Shown: positions 28,803 to 41,747 of the stretch, in pieces
Layout: every line of letters begins with the position of its first letter
Position numbering within the stretch: the stretch's first letter is position 1
NCBI GenBank assembly: GCA_033964015.1
Contig: CM066924.1
Location: 5,996,251-6,060,250 of the forward strand
Reading direction: 5' to 3'
DNA: 64,000 nucleotides
Origin: Scolanthus callimorphus
Taxonomy: Eukaryota; Cnidaria; Anthozoa; Actiniaria; Edwardsiidae
Notes under the pieces: generated by a model
Databases searched by the model: none
Seen by the model: only the letters and a program-made list of their open reading frames with translations
What the model was told of the DNA's origin: nothing
Translations under genes and position numbers: made by a program

Positions 28803-30268
28803 TTACCTGTCTTTGGTTGCTGGCAGAATGGACTGGGATCAGGGAAGCATGAGTAAGCGATAAAGTGGTTTATTCAGCCGGGATCATAACAGAAAGAAAT
28901 TATAAGTTAAGAGGTTTATAAAATCAAGCTATGAATCATTCTAGATAATACAAAAACAAGGAAAATAATTTGCAGCTTTGTTACAGCTCAAGCACGGAAT
29001 AAATTTAATTGGCATAGACACGGAATTCTCGCGGAATTTAGCCAGCCTTTGCAGTCTCAACATTTGTACATGGAAAGACAATGTACGACTCGCTTCTCAA
29101 GGACATCCTTGGAGCCAATTGGAGCTGAATAACTAAGTTTCTAACGACAGAAATGCTTTGGCATCAAGATTCCTTCAAGAAGAAAAGATACGATATTCAG
29201 GTGAGTTTTAAAGTAAGTTAGTTCCAAAGTTGAGTGCTTTACTGATCTCTTTGCTTGTTCTCCATTGAAAATGCAACACATGAATCGCTATAGGATATCC
29301 TATTTAAACTACTCTATCTATACTTGATATCCCTTGTGCTTGCATAAGATAATTGTAAATACACATTGGAATCGTGTTTCAGTCCCCTGTGATTCATTCA
29401 GCAACTCTCTTTAATTTGACTACTGGAAAGTTAGATTCAATTAACTCAATATTTGAAGCTTAGCTTTGTGGATGAGACTGTGTGTTGGTGAACACTTTTT
29501 TGCTGAAAAGGGGTGCGCATTTGGCTTGAAATCATAAACAGAAATAAATAATGATTGACTGTAACATTGTATCATGATAATATAGCTTAAAGTTGGTGGC
29601 CAGCATCACAGCCAGCTGAAAGACAAAAGCATTTTCCACTCTTTTAATCCTCTGGTAATGTCATTTTTTGTCAACAGAGATCAGGCTAAGATATTTTTTT
29701 TATTAGGCAGTTTGTTAGAAAATGCAAGGGATGTTCTTGATTTTATCTGGTTATTTGCTGGTTTTCCTCAGTTGCTGGTTTTCCACAGTTCGAAATGCCT
29801 ACAAGCTAACTTTGCATCTATAGAGCGTGGGAGAAAAATCACTCACATTTTCCTAACAAGCTGCCTTCAAATAAAGAAAATGTCTCGGCCTGTCATCTCT
29901 GTTGAGAAAAAATATTATTACAACAGTAAATACTTTAAAACAGTGGAAACACGTTTGTCTTTCAGTTGGCCAAGACGCTTTTATTCACTTTGCATTTTTT
30001 ATGCCGATTTAGTTTGTAGATCTCATTTCTACAAGCTAATTCTAAAGAAACAGCTAATTCTAAAGAAACAAACCCTGCCTACGGACAATAAAAAAAAAAT
30101 CATTTGGGTCAGGACTTTCCCCGCAAGCAGATTACCCCTGATGGACATTTTGCACATTACCCCAGGGTAAAACCAAACAACCAATCTGACTCCAAAGGGC
30201 AGGGAGGAACGCTTGTGCACATTTTCTTATTTACTTCTACCTGGAATTTGCTATTATGCAGAAGATAC
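28803..30268. other. Intergenic, nothing recognised
   Basis: AT-rich DNA. The 170-codon ORF at 29658-30170 is low-complexity and without domain features. A tandem GCTAATTCTAAAGAAACA pair lies at about 30035-30070. Confidence 0.45.
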
Positions 30269-31565
30269 TACCCTTACAGAAATAACTATACTTTAAAAGT
30301 ACTTTAACTGTACTTGTAAAGGACTTTGCAGTACTTTATGTGTACTTTACAAAATCAAAGCGTTACTTTATATGTACTTTGCAGACTTTGCAAAGTCCAC
30401 TACCATAAACTTATTTTGTACTTTACAATATAAAATATACAATATACAATTAAAATATGAGTGTACTTTTGTAGTACTTTTTGAGAAGTTTCTCTAGGCA
30501 ATGCTTGCAAAGTGCAAAAAAGTTCATGAGTGAGTTTGGTTGAATTCACACTTTAAAGGAGAGATGTACTTTTCTGCACTTTTTGAGAATAGTTTCTCCG
30601 AGGTTCTCGCTGAAACTGCATGACCGGGTGCGCAAGTTTGGCCTCATTTAAACTTGCATTATGTAAAGTGCTAGAAGTTCCTCATGGTCCAGAATACAAG
30701 TAACTTTATTCATACTTTACAAAAGAGATGCACTTTAAATGAACTTTGCATTTGTCCCAACACACTTCTAGCATGTAAAGTGCGAATAAAGTTCCTCTCA
30801 GGAATTGCCCGAGCGGAGCGTAGACCGTTCCAATTTCGCATATTATTGGCTAGTATATTAAAGGCGGGGAAATCAAATATGTGGTGTCATATGTCTCCAC
30901 AATAACGTTCGTGTCAGCTAGTTCATGATCATGGAGGTCGAAATATGCACAGGTATTTCGGGCAAAATTCATGCCTTTAAACACTCAGTCAGATCGTCGT
31001 GTATACCAAAACTCATTCTCATGGTGTTTTCCTGAGGGTATAAAGCAAAAGCGAGGCCTTATGTTTCTGGTAGAGGTGAGTTTTATGTTGTTATAATATA
31101 ACTAGCGTTGTCGGCTACGCTGAAGGTCCACCGCATCATTCAACAGTGGGGGAATTATCTTCTTGCAAGGAAGGAAACCATTATATTGAAGCAGGCAGCT
31201 TGTTTAAGCTTGTTGTATTGTTTTAAATGCATTATTTGTACTGTAGAACCGGCGGCTACACGCGGCTACAAAGTCAATCATTGTTGTTGATGATCAACGC
31301 GCTCGACTTTATCGTAGGTCTATTTTGATCACGCCGTGATTTGGAATTAAGCCCGCAAATTCGATCCTCGCATCTTGTTTATTGTTTTGAGTTGCGTTTA
31401 CGGTTGTGAGCCGTATTCGACTGATCTTAAATCCTACATTTGTGTAAGATTTCTTCTATGGAATAGAAGGTATTTTCGACACCAGCCATCGCGAGCTCAA
31501 ATACAACGGAAATTTTTTATCCGATATCACATGTTTCCGGTTAATAATTAAGCTGAAACACCGCT

Positions 31566-34517
31566 GAGTCATTCCACGTCAAATCGACCAATGCCGTAAA
31601 TTGACCCTCTCCGATTTCCATAAAAAATCACGTTTTGAGTGCCTTTCAAGGTCGATAACAAGATTCCAAAATTTCAGCGTCAAGGACCTAATAGTTTTCG
31701 AGATACAGACACATGAAATTTGTCGACCACGCCCCTTTTCTGTTTTTGCTGAGTGAAACTCCAATTTTGAGTGGCTGGCAACCCCACTCGCATCATAACA
31801 AGCCGCAAAAACGTATTTGTTCGGTAAACTGTACTACTCACACTTCCCATAACAGCCATTAAAGCCACCCTATAAGTCTTTGAATGTGTTGTTTTTTCAC
31901 GCCAAACATCGGTCCAAAATGCATCTCATTATCTCAGGGTGATATTTTCTGTAAAGATTTTTTTTACCAAATGTTACGTTTTTGTACAACATGTATTCTT
32001 ATAATGTTATATGGGTGGTGAACAACCAGCAGTATGAGTGGTGACGACTTAGCGGGTTTGTCTTCTGCTTATTTCGAGGCTTTTAAAAACGCACAGTGGC
32101 AAAAGTCCTAAAATTACCATATTTTCGGGCTTAAGAATCGGACGGTTGACAGTTAATGTAGACCGCGATATTTGAACTAGATATTCTTTCATCCTTATTT
32201 CTTACGTATACAAATTCGTAACACCTATGTCGAACTCCTTCACTGTCAAACAGTCAGAGGAATAAATCATGGTTCGACAATGAAATTAACAACATTATGA
32301 AAATTCGTTTTTAAAATATTTATGTAATGAATCAGATAAGGCTAGTATGACACCAAAACTCTTTCTTGTGTTCATGAATACTCCTTAGAACTCTACAGTT
32401 TAAAGTCTATATCATGTTGAAAGCCTTTTTATCTTGAGCACGGCCTGAGCTATGGAATGATGTGAACGAGTACCAACGATTCTGTTTTCGGGCGATACCC
32501 GTTACTTAAATCAGATGTGACTCCCAGTTATTGCCTGCAGGGTAGCCCATACAGCATGATAGACGCTTGGCAGTACCACCAATGCCATCGCATGGGCTTT
32601 TCCCATGGCCAAGACAAAGATTTAGGAAGTTCTTATAATGTTTTATTGGCCCGAACAGCCGTACAAGGTTGTTTTTAGATATGGCATCACTGACGTAATC
32701 ACGGAATGGATCGTCATTGTATCGTGATGTTTCATACAGTCTGAAATCACGCATGTGTTAAAGTGTTCGAGCTTATGTGGTATTTATAAAACAAGCTGGA
32801 GTCCACCCTTGTACACCTATGCGCTTTGAAGTGTCGAAATAGGCACTTCATCCAGGGTATCGTGTCTATAACTACAATATAGACACTCATTAATTAAACA
32901 TGAGTAGTCTTCATCATAGTTATAAACACGGCACGTGACCAATATAGGGTTCACCCATTGGTCACAAACCTTACGAATAATTCATGAATTTTAGAACTGA
33001 TTTTCTGAAATAGGATGAAGCGTGGCTTGACTGTTGATCCAGTTGTAGGCCTGCGCAGCTTCTTGTTAAATTAAGCGTAAGATCTCAAAAAGTCGAACAA
33101 GACAACCACCTCTCCTTTGTTTTACATTTGTTAAATAAGCGGATTGCCCTTTCGCAGCAGTAAAGTGGCGTGAGATCGGAGGGATTCATGTAGCTGTACA
33201 TAAAGTGGAATTCAGAGAGTGTCGAGTGTCTTGTTTTTGAGTTTTCTTCTCGCTTCGATTGGCTGGGCATCGCGACATTGCTCTTCCAGCCAATCAAATT
33301 GTAAACCAAAATTAAACCAAATGATTTTTACTTGGGATTAGTCCTGCAGTCGTCAGTGCTTTCTTGGTCCAAGGCTAAACGCAAATCGTAATTACTTTGT
33401 TTCCCTTGGGTGCTTCATGAATGGGTTTTGCTTCTGATTTGGCTAATCTGCGAAATCTGTCTAATATGATTATTGTCTAATATATCTATATTTTGCTCGC
33501 AATAATATTACAAATGAAGAGTCCAAGGCAACTTTCGCCTGTTAATTGCTATACATTGACGTGGTAATCAAGAAAATCAATCCTTTTTCAGTTTTCCGTA
33601 ATTCGAAACAGAGTGAAATTAACGCTTTTTGTTTATTTATATTTAGTTAATTCATTTCTACGGTGCAATGCTATGTCACCAAGATTGTTTACATGATTTA
33701 ATATGAAACACTAAAAAGACATCCCAATACCTGCAAAAATTCTAAAAATAGTTCTATTAATATATGTCTTTGCTGCATTTCCATTTCATACCACGGTCAA
33801 TTTCATTGTCGAACCATGGATTATTCCTCTGATTGTTTGGCAGTGAAGGAGTTTGACATAGGTGTTACGAATTTGTATACGTAAGAAATAAGGATGAAAG
33901 AATATCTAGTTCAAATATCGCGGTCTACATTAACTGTCAACCGTCCGATTCTTAAGCCCGAAAATATGGTAATTTTAGGACTTTTGCCACTGTGCGTTTT
34001 TAAAAGCCTCGAAATAAGCAGAAACAAACCCGCTAAGTCGTCACCACTCATACTGCTGGTTGTTCACCACCCATATAACATTATAAGAATACATGTTGTA
34101 CAAAAACGTAACATTTGGTAAAAAAATCTTTACAGAAAATATCACCCTGAGATAATGAGATGCATTTTGGACCGATGTTTGGCGTGAAAAAACAACACAT
34201 TCAAAGACTTATAGGGTGGCTTCAATGGCTGTTATGGGAAGTGTGGGTAGTACAGTTTACCAAACAAATACGTTTTTGCGGCTTGTTATGATGCGAGAGG
34301 GGTTGCCAGCCACTCAAAATTGGAGTTTCACTCAGCAAAAATACAAAAGGGGCGTGGTCGACAAATTTCATGTGTCTGTATCTCGAAAACTATTAGGTCC
34401 TTGACGCTGAAATTTTGGAATCTTGTTATTGACCTTGAAAGGCACTCAAAATGTGATTTTTATGGAAATCGGAGAGGGTCAATTTACGGCATTGGTCGAT
34501 TTGACGTGGAATGACCC
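31566..34517. mobile_element. Nested 2.95 kb element with about 720-bp terminal inverted repeats
   Basis: The left arm (31566-32288) and right arm (about 33800-34517) are near-identical inverse copies beginning GAGTCATTCCACGTCAAATC (left) and ending GATTTGACGTGGAATGACCC (right). CGCT flanks both ends (31562-31565, 34518-34521), a possible 4-bp target duplication. The 1.5 kb centre carries a decayed transposase piece on the - strand (32506-32754). The high arm identity suggests a young insertion or gene conversion between arms. Confidence 0.75.
32506..32754 (-). pseudogene. Transposase remnant with a GHGK...CDGIGG motif
   Basis: The peptide contains HYKNFLNLCLGHGKSPCDGI and GGTAKRL. From memory, a GHGK-x-x-x-DGxGGxxKR block is found in transposase-like proteins encoded by animal DNA transposons, close to a YKN-F-NL stretch. 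Only about 80 codons remain, with the rest of the enzyme deleted. Placement in the centre of the long-TIR element supports the reading. Confidence 0.5.
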
Positions 34518-35421
34518 CGCTTACATTTTAGGATAACACTCTGAAAAAGAAGTGATCACAAGATCGTTATAGTATCTGTTGATGGCGGCATGCATGGACA
34601 GCTAGTGTACATTTTGAGATACATATTGTAGATCTGTTACTGCCGAGAAGTATATTATATAGAAGAACCGTGAAATGACACTTAGCCTTACGCGTATGTC
34701 TCGGTCACGCAACGGGTTGAAATGTTTGCCCAAGTCGGGACCGTAATTTCCAAGCATGGTTATTAAAAGCATACTCATTGTTGTAATCAAAACGAAATCA
34801 GAGGCAATGGGAACACAAAATGTATGACTGCAAAGTACAATTTGAGTTGATGTAATATACATTTTAAAATAAAAGGTCAACAAATCGGAAAATTCTGAAG
34901 GCTTAAAGAGGTAAAAAAATGGCTTTCTATGTTAAAGTGCAAATAAAGTATATTTTTTTCATCTAGAAAAGTACATTTAAAGGACTTTTAAAGTGCAAAA
35001 AAGTCACGTTTTTTCGCAACTAGGACTTTTGCATTACTTGCAAACAAAGTACACTTAAAGTGCATAGTAAGCACAAGGAAAGTGCAAATAAAGTTTCTTA
35101 AGTTCCTTTTTAGCGTGGGAAAGCCAGGTGGTAAAGTACTTAAAAAGTATATAAGTAAAGTACATATAAAGTATAATTTTCTTATACACTTTCCATTATT
35201 GTAAAGTACATATAAAGAACATATATGCAAAGTCGCTGGGTGCCGAAAAAGTACATAAAAAGTGCTATTAAAGGTCATTTTTGCTCACGAAAAAGGCTAA
35301 TAAAAGTACTTTCAAAGTACATTTTAGTTCAGGTTAAAGTCCATTCAGTCAAGTACAGTTAAAGTACACCATGTAAAGGACACTTAAAGTACAAAAAAAG
35401 TACTGTGTATTTCTGTAAGGG

Positions 35422-36381
35422 TATCATCTTTCTTTTTTCTTGCATGGGTCTTACAGGAATGTCAACTCTCCCGGTTTTGCCAGGCGTCTCAAGAGTTTTC
35501 GCTTCGTTTCCCAGCACAACTTCAAGATGACTGCCATACATTTACTGTATTTCTCCTGGGAATATTTCAGGAAATTTAGCCATTTCAAGACAATCTCCAG
35601 ATTTTTTAAGTCCCTGGGTTGACGTCCCTGGTCTTAGAGATTCCATGAAATGAATGATTTTCTGATTTTCTTGCTAGAGGTCTGGAATCTTAGAATTCAG
35701 ACTTAGGTTAAGATTTGTCACCACATTCTAAATTTTCTGTGGAATTTTAAATGCTGTTTCAAGGACTTTAAAGGTACTTTAAGGTATCAGTTATGGTATT
35801 TGATGATCCAACCCTCCAAGCCTGTAAATTTCTTTTACTGACTAGGCTACTTAGCTGTAGGTGTCCCGTTTGACTTTGATTTTTTTTTTCAGCTCTCAGG
35901 TGCTGATGCTAGGGCTGGTTCACACATGAATTGCAACACAAGGTGCAAGAAGGTAGCCAAGACTTTTTCCAGGGCATCAGCTAACCAATCCTGTAACTCT
36001 AGACTCCATTTGCAGTAAGCACTGTGAAAAAATCCTGGAATGTGGCTTGGTTCATATAAACATACCACCTTTCCAGAAGTATTTTTTCAATCTTGTAACA
36101 AAAAAAAAAAACTGAATGCAACACATCAACTTAAAAGTATAGCCTATACTCAAACTCTTTCCTTTTTGGTGTTCGCATAATTATGAAATCCCAAGTGCAA
36201 AAAAGCAAAATTTCAAAACACTTTGTGATTATTTGTATGTACATACTTTTAACTAGACCATGAATTTGTACTTTATCAGTATTGTGATTCAAACATGCCT
36301 CCTTTTTAGACATCGAACCAAGCTTCCTGTGGTGTCTTGTCTGCCTTGTTTCCAGGTTCTTGACCATGAAAAACACAGTGG
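35422..36381. other. Intergenic, nothing recognised
   Basis: AT-rich sequence without a supported gene or clear repeat ends. Confidence 0.4.
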
Positions 36382-36389
36382 AAAATGTG

Positions 36390-36797
36390 CCCGGGGGGGG
36401 GACTCCCCATATTTTCAGACAGGGGTGCTTGTCCTATCCCTTAGGGTATAAAATTGACAGACGTGCTATCCGAGGGTGTTTAAAATCAGACCTATCCCTA
36501 CAGGGAGTCTCAGAACAATCCTTGCCCAGAAATATATTGGTACTGACACCAGAGCCGATATTTACAAAGGAAACTTGGTTGAAAACCCTAAAAGACCTAA
36601 AATTTCGCTTTGATTTATTTTGACCTGCTAAATTTGCTATCTTTTAGGGGTAAATTCGGCGGTCGCCACGCCAAATTTGCTTTCTTTTAGGGGTAAATTT
36701 GCTGTTTGCCACACCCATTTTGCTATCCCTTAGGGTCAAAATCAATTTTCCCGACGAGCACCCCCGTTTAAAATATTGGGAGTCCCCCCCCCTCGGG
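36390..36797. mobile_element. 408-bp MITE with 8-bp target duplication
   Basis: The left end CCCGGGGGGGGGACTCCC and the right end GGGAGTCCCCCCCCCTCGGG are inverted. They are followed inward by ATATTTT-AGGGGTGCT and its inverse AGCACCCC-AAAATAT. AAAATGTG occurs directly outside both ends (36382-36389, 36798-36805). An 8-bp duplication fits hAT-type (or P/Merlin-type) transposition. Internal CCCTTAGGG units repeat. Confidence 0.85.
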
Positions 36798-37053
36798 AAA
36801 ATGTGCATATCATCCTTTCTCGAGTGTATCTGAGCTCTGGTTGAGTTTTAAGTTTGCTAGGTCAATAGAAATATTGAAAAACTTACTGGAATTCCAAATA
36901 TGGTATGCAGATATTTCCTTATAAGGAAGTTGGAGAAAGTCGACACTTTTCAAGGGAACTATTTTGATATGTTATTCCAAAGCAGGATCTCACCTTATAG
37001 TGGGGGCTATGCTCATTTTTCTGTTGGTAGTTTTTCGTTTACTTTTACTTTAA

Positions 37054-37291
37054 GGGAGCATTCATTATTTATGCCAGGGGGTGGGCTGGCAATTATTAAG
37101 GGGGACCATGTTAAATTTGGCACGTTCAAGTAGAGGGTCATCAGATATAAAAACAAGTGTGAGGATTATTATGAATATTGCCTAAAGGGGTTTTGAGTTT
37201 TTTATTGATACTTTGAGGGGGGTGAAGTTTTTTGGGGGCTGAATGAAAAATCTTGCCAGCCCACCCCCTGGCATAAATAATGAATGCTCCC
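37054..37291. repeat. MITE with about 38-bp terminal inverted repeats
   Basis: GGGAGCATTCATTATTTATG then CCAGGGGGTGGGCTGGCAA on the left; the exact inverse, ending TAAATAATGAATGCTCCC, on the right. Non-coding. Confidence 0.85.
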
Positions 37292-39439
37292 TACCACAAC
37301 AAGGCTTAAAACTGGAATTAAACCATTGCTCACTGGAGTTCCAGTAAATCCCCCTACAATGAGATATACTTAGATATATTTTTTATTCGAAACTGTAAGA
37401 AATAATAATGATTTACATTGGCAAAACTCCAATAAATATAAAAAAAGTACATTAAATTTTGCCTAATTTTGATTGTTTAATTTCACTTATTTGTTCAAAG
37501 AGGGGGTTCGAAGGCTTGTCATGATGGAGTGATTTTGCAAAGTAGTTCTTCTTGTTCTGTTTTGGTCACCCATACAAAATTTTGCTATGTTTTCGGATTA
37601 TTTTCTATTAATTTTAGTAACATTTTTCTTGTGATGCATCCAAGGGGGCCATTTGACATAAATTGATTTTGGTTTTGATTTCTGTGGTATGGAAGAGTTC
37701 ATATAGTTGGGTAGGATAAAATTGCTCTTCCCTTTCAGTTCTTAATTTTTTTTCTAACACCTTGAATGACCTGCTTTGTCTCCCGTTTTCCATCCGTAGG
37801 TCATGGAAGGACATTGGAAATCCCAGAGGGGTGAGGGTGGGGAGTCAATTTACTTTCTTTGGAGGGATGAGGGGAGGGGGTCTCCTCTCAACACCCTTCT
37901 TTGTGGGGGGATATTTTCTGGAAATGTCTGGTTCCATATTATCCATACCCTCCTACGAAGGGATTGGAAATGCTGTCAATTTACCTGATCTTTTCCATAC
38001 AAATACTGTTTTTTTCTTTGAAAATTGCATAGAGGGGGTAAGGATATTTTTTGGAAACACGATTATGATTATGATTTTTATACTACTGACAGTACAGATT
38101 TTTAAGGGTTTTTTTTCTGACTTTTCTAACTAGGATTCTGTTAGGGGTAGTTAGGAAACTCAGTATTATTAAGCAACTCTTTCCAAGGAAAAAAAAATCT
38201 TCAGATGTTTAGGTTTTGCCAGATTTCTAGGATTCTGTAATGGGAAGTTATGTTTCTCTGGGGTTAAAATACATGTCCACAATACACAGCTCTTCAAATT
38301 CTATTTGTCCAACAAGCACCCCCACCCAACTGATATGAGTGAGTGCTCGACCTTGACTTTTTTGATCACTAGTCCCATCAGGACAAGTAGCTCAGAAACG
38401 TTACTTGCCTTAGCCAACTGGCTTATCAATTATAGTCCATTATAGTCTAGTTTTGATCATTTCTAAATGCTGCTGTCCCCTCTGGCGACCATGACTCATA
38501 GCGCAAAAACAATAGAGTGTTTTGTTATGACGTCATAGTGAAATAGGGCAATTATTGTCAGAAATTTGCTATGATATTATTGCATTGTATAAGAATTAGT
38601 CGTTCTGTAAGAGGTATAAACATTGGAGTTCCGCTTTTAGGCAGTGCCTAAATCTATATATTATATATGACTGAGTGCAAACGCTACAGTATATAGGCGA
38701 AACCAAGTGAACGCTTCAATGAACAAAGAAGTACTTTAGATTCTGACAGTCAATCTACCCCCACGACTGCTGCTGCCATCCATTTCCATGATACACCTAA
38801 CCACACTGCGTCTGACATCCTTTAATCCCTTTAAAACTTAAAGGCCCATCACCAACCGACAGCCTTTGCGGTCTATTTGCCAATTAGAGCGCCCGAAAAA
38901 CCATGGATAAATTTGAAAACAAAAGAAAACTGGGCGCAAAGGCTCCCGGTTGATGGTGGGCCTTTAAATCTAACCGCGATTCTGTACGAAAAGCCAGAGA
39001 AGCATTTCTCATTAACCGAGGTCAAACTTTGTGCCCTAATGGTGGGGGTTATTGCCAAAGCCTGTTGGGAACATTTTTCTTTGGCAAAAACCCAACAATG
39101 TCTCATTCACAAAACTGGGTTGGAATATTGAGTATTTCCAATGTCTTTTCAATAATCGAAGGGAGTTGCTGTATGGATCAGGGGCGTACAGAGTATTTTC
39201 GTGAACCGTGATCGACCCGTTTTCGTGATCCGTGAAAATGCCAAATATTATTTCGTGATTCGTGCACAAGAATCGTTAGTCACTAGCATTTCTGGCATAT
39301 TGCACAACATCAAATCACCATATCTTTTGACTTTGGAGTATCTTTCTTAATGCTGTTGATAAGGCCTAATAGATTCTATTGTCGATCACACAATACTTCT
39401 CCACAAGCTAAAAATCTACGGCGCGTCTTAGATCATAAC
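37292..39439. other. Intergenic with MITE fragments
   Basis: 37800-38060 holds two adjacent degenerate copies of the TGGTTCCAGAAAATATCC family. 38622-38665 is a copy of the GCTTTTAGGCAGTGCCTAAA repeat. 39180-39260 has TTTCGTGATCCGTGAAAA-type repeats. No gene. Confidence 0.5.
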
Positions 39440-39952
39440 GCGTTGGTTCGTATTTGAGTAAACGAGGTCAGTGTTGTGTGGTCGACGGCCAATTATCTAA
39501 CGCCGGGTTTCTAAATTGCGGCATTCCTCAGGGTACGACACGTCGATCGAGATGGCCTCATCAAAGCTAGACAGTGCTATTGGAGCAATTTTAAAACGTG
39601 TTAGCTAGTTCCCCCCCACCACCACCCTTCGGTCAATGTACCTATCATTTGCTCAACCGTATTTTGACTACTGCAGTGTGAAACTGCTGGCCATTCAAAT
39701 GTTTAAAATTTATAATAATCTTTCAACAAAATACCTTATCTAGAAAGCGGATATACCCTTTTCTCAACTCCCTAGGCTCAACGACGTCATTTAAACTGCC
39801 CCTCTCTAAACCTAATTATGACAAGAGGCGTTTCGGGTATAGAGGTACATTTGTATGGAATCGTCTTACAGAAAAGCGTCAATGCAAATCAATGAACTCT
39901 TTTAAGTCTAAACTTAATGAGTTGCCCTCCAGCTTCTTCGATTCTCTTAATT
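39440..39952 (+). pseudogene. LINE reverse transcriptase remnant
   Basis: Around 39480-39545 the + strand reads VDGQLSNAGFLNCGIPQGT, the RT motif before the active site (x-CGxPQGS). After a deletion, 39795-39952 reads NYDKRRFGYRGTFVWNRLTE and later SFKSKLNELPSSF, then stop: the usual C-terminal end of CR1/L2-like LINE ORF2. In between the frame is broken by stops. A dead, internally deleted copy. Confidence 0.65.
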
Positions 39953-40099
39953 GATTATATACGAGAATTTTTATTTACTATAGTAATATTTATATTAGGT
40001 GATGCATAATTCCTTTTTCACTGATTTTTTGTAAAACGGCGTAAGCTGAAAAAAACAACCGTGTTTAAATAAAACATCTCCCGAGCAGTGTGAATAGAT

Positions 40100-40890
40100 T
40101 GATATCTGGAGAACATCTGTTATCCATGGAGGTCTTTCTTTTGCACTAGTCTTATGTGGGATTTATCGCAACCATGGCAACGGTTGCCAGGGGAATGAAT
40201 TTCTTGGACTTTGGGTAAACATTGTGCTCACAGCGATTTTCAACATGCACGTTTGCGTGCTAAGTGTACAGGTAAGTCATATTATTACAAGCGTGGGTGC
40301 CCCCAAATAGTAATATATTACGAAATAGAGTCCTTGGAGCATTGTGCCACCTTGCAGTGAAAGTCCAAAGTTGCTAGAAATGCTGAAAAAACATCTTTTT
40401 GTCTCAGTAATATATATAACTTTTGACCATATGATGTAAATCGGATTATATTTCACCGTCGTGGCAAATTTATCGAGTTCTTCCTTTTGCACTAGTCTCA
40501 TGTTTGTTTTCCGTAACCATGACATTGGTTATCAGGGGCATAATTGTGTAAATAAATTAGGTTTTAATGGTGATTTTAAGTGCATTTTTGCATGTTTCAA
40601 AACCAATAAACCATGTAAGTCATATTACTCTAAGCGTAGATGAACCTAAAGAGTACATTATTACGGACATTTAGAGCATTGTGCTACCTTGAAATGAACA
40701 TCGAAAGTTGCTTAAACTGCTCAAAACTCCACTTCGTTGTATCACTTATAATGGAAACTATAAGAACATATTTCTATGCCATGTAAATTGGTTCCTATTT
40801 CTCTATCGCAAGAAATCTATCAAGATCCTTCTTTTGCACTAGTCTATGTTGATTTCGTAACCATAGCGACGGCTGCCAGGAAAATTAATC
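40100..40890. repeat. Tandem repeat, about 347-bp unit, slightly over two copies
   Basis: CTTTTGCACTAGTCT recurs near 40139, 40484 and 40832, each followed by a CGTAACCATGGCAACGG-like stretch. GTAAGTCATATTA recurs near 40271 and 40616, followed by GAGCATTGTGC. The copies are about 70-80% alike by eye. Confidence 0.75.
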
Positions 40891-41747
40891 TTGTTTAACA
40901 TTTGTTTAAACGCATTTGAATATGCTAGCGATTTTTACAAGCATTTTTGCTTATACAGTGATAAATAAGAGCCATTATTTTTTGGGTTGTCGTGCATTTT
41001 TAGATAGCTGGGCGCCATTTTTTATTTCGGGCGCAGAGCATTCTGGGACAGTCGGAAGATGCCGTGAAGCGTTGAGATTTTCGTGTTTCTGTCTGTCTGG
41101 GCAATCGATATCAGCTGGACAATCGATATCCAATCGATATCAGCAGGGGTCGCCTCATTAAGGTGCAAGAAGAGAACATAAATCAGGATTCCTGTGCAAT
41201 TTCGTGACGTCACATTTTTCCACAACAAGATGGCGGCCACGTGAAAGCAAACTCCGGTTCTTCGACCGAAGATGAGGCTATCAGATAACTCAGCTGGTAG
41301 AGGTCGTGGGTTCGAATTCCTCTCGGGGTCAGATATTTTTTCTCTTTCTCCACTTACTAGGGCTAACGCCTAGAAGTATACATGGGATATCTCATTAGCA
41401 CTTTAGCTTGAGAACCTTCGCGCACGTTGTTCGAAAAAAAAATCATCCACGTCCTTAGTTTAACCAAAATATGTCAACCTATATATCGTTGGAAAGCTTA
41501 TAGAACGGACTAGCGGGCTATGCAAAAAGAAATCACTTATTGATACCTGGTGTGCTATTTTCACGAGCTAATGCTGTCGAACTGCTGGACCAAGTAACAC
41601 ATTGTTTTAATCCTTAAAGGTGTTTCTCAAAAACAGTGTCTGCGATTTTTAAAATTTTGTTCTTACCTATTAAATGCAATTAAATGCAAAATCCACCTAT
41701 TAAATGCAATTTCTCGACTGTCTCGATTGAACCTGGAATTAGTCTGA
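40891..41747. other. Intergenic with SINE fragment
   Basis: CAATCGATATC occurs three times at 41102-41145. A tRNA-like fragment is at 41279-41335. A block at 41447-41525 (ATATATCGTTGGAAAGCTTA) recurs inverted at 63075-63155. Confidence 0.5.
41279..41335 (+). repeat. Truncated tRNA-like SINE head
   Basis: A-box-like AACTCAGCTGGTAGAG runs straight into GTCGTGGGTTCGAATTCC (B box). The anticodon arm is missing, so it cannot be a working tRNA. Confidence 0.6.

Larger units (their letters stand above)
30271..35421. mobile_element. Outer foldback element rich in AAAGTAC motifs, TA-flanked
   Basis: The left end is TA|CCCTTACAGAAATA; the right end is TATTTCTGTAAGGG|TA. The next 500 bp on each side (30290-30800 and 34900-35400) are packed with AAAGTAC/GTACTTT motifs in many variants. 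A TA duplication is compatible with Tc1/mariner-type or similar elements. The middle is occupied by a second, different element (31566-34517), so this one was the landing site. Confidence 0.65.

Noticed and set aside
29658..30170. 170-codon ORF as a gene
   Set aside because: Low complexity, no domain, no splice or start support, and it overlaps a small tandem repeat.
31680..31868. 62-codon ORF in the left TIR as a conserved small protein
   Set aside because: It is duplicated only because the arms are inverted copies. No independent sign of selection by eye.
40100..40890. CRISPR-like array
   Set aside because: The units are 347 bp with no short repeat/spacer pattern, and the window is eukaryotic.
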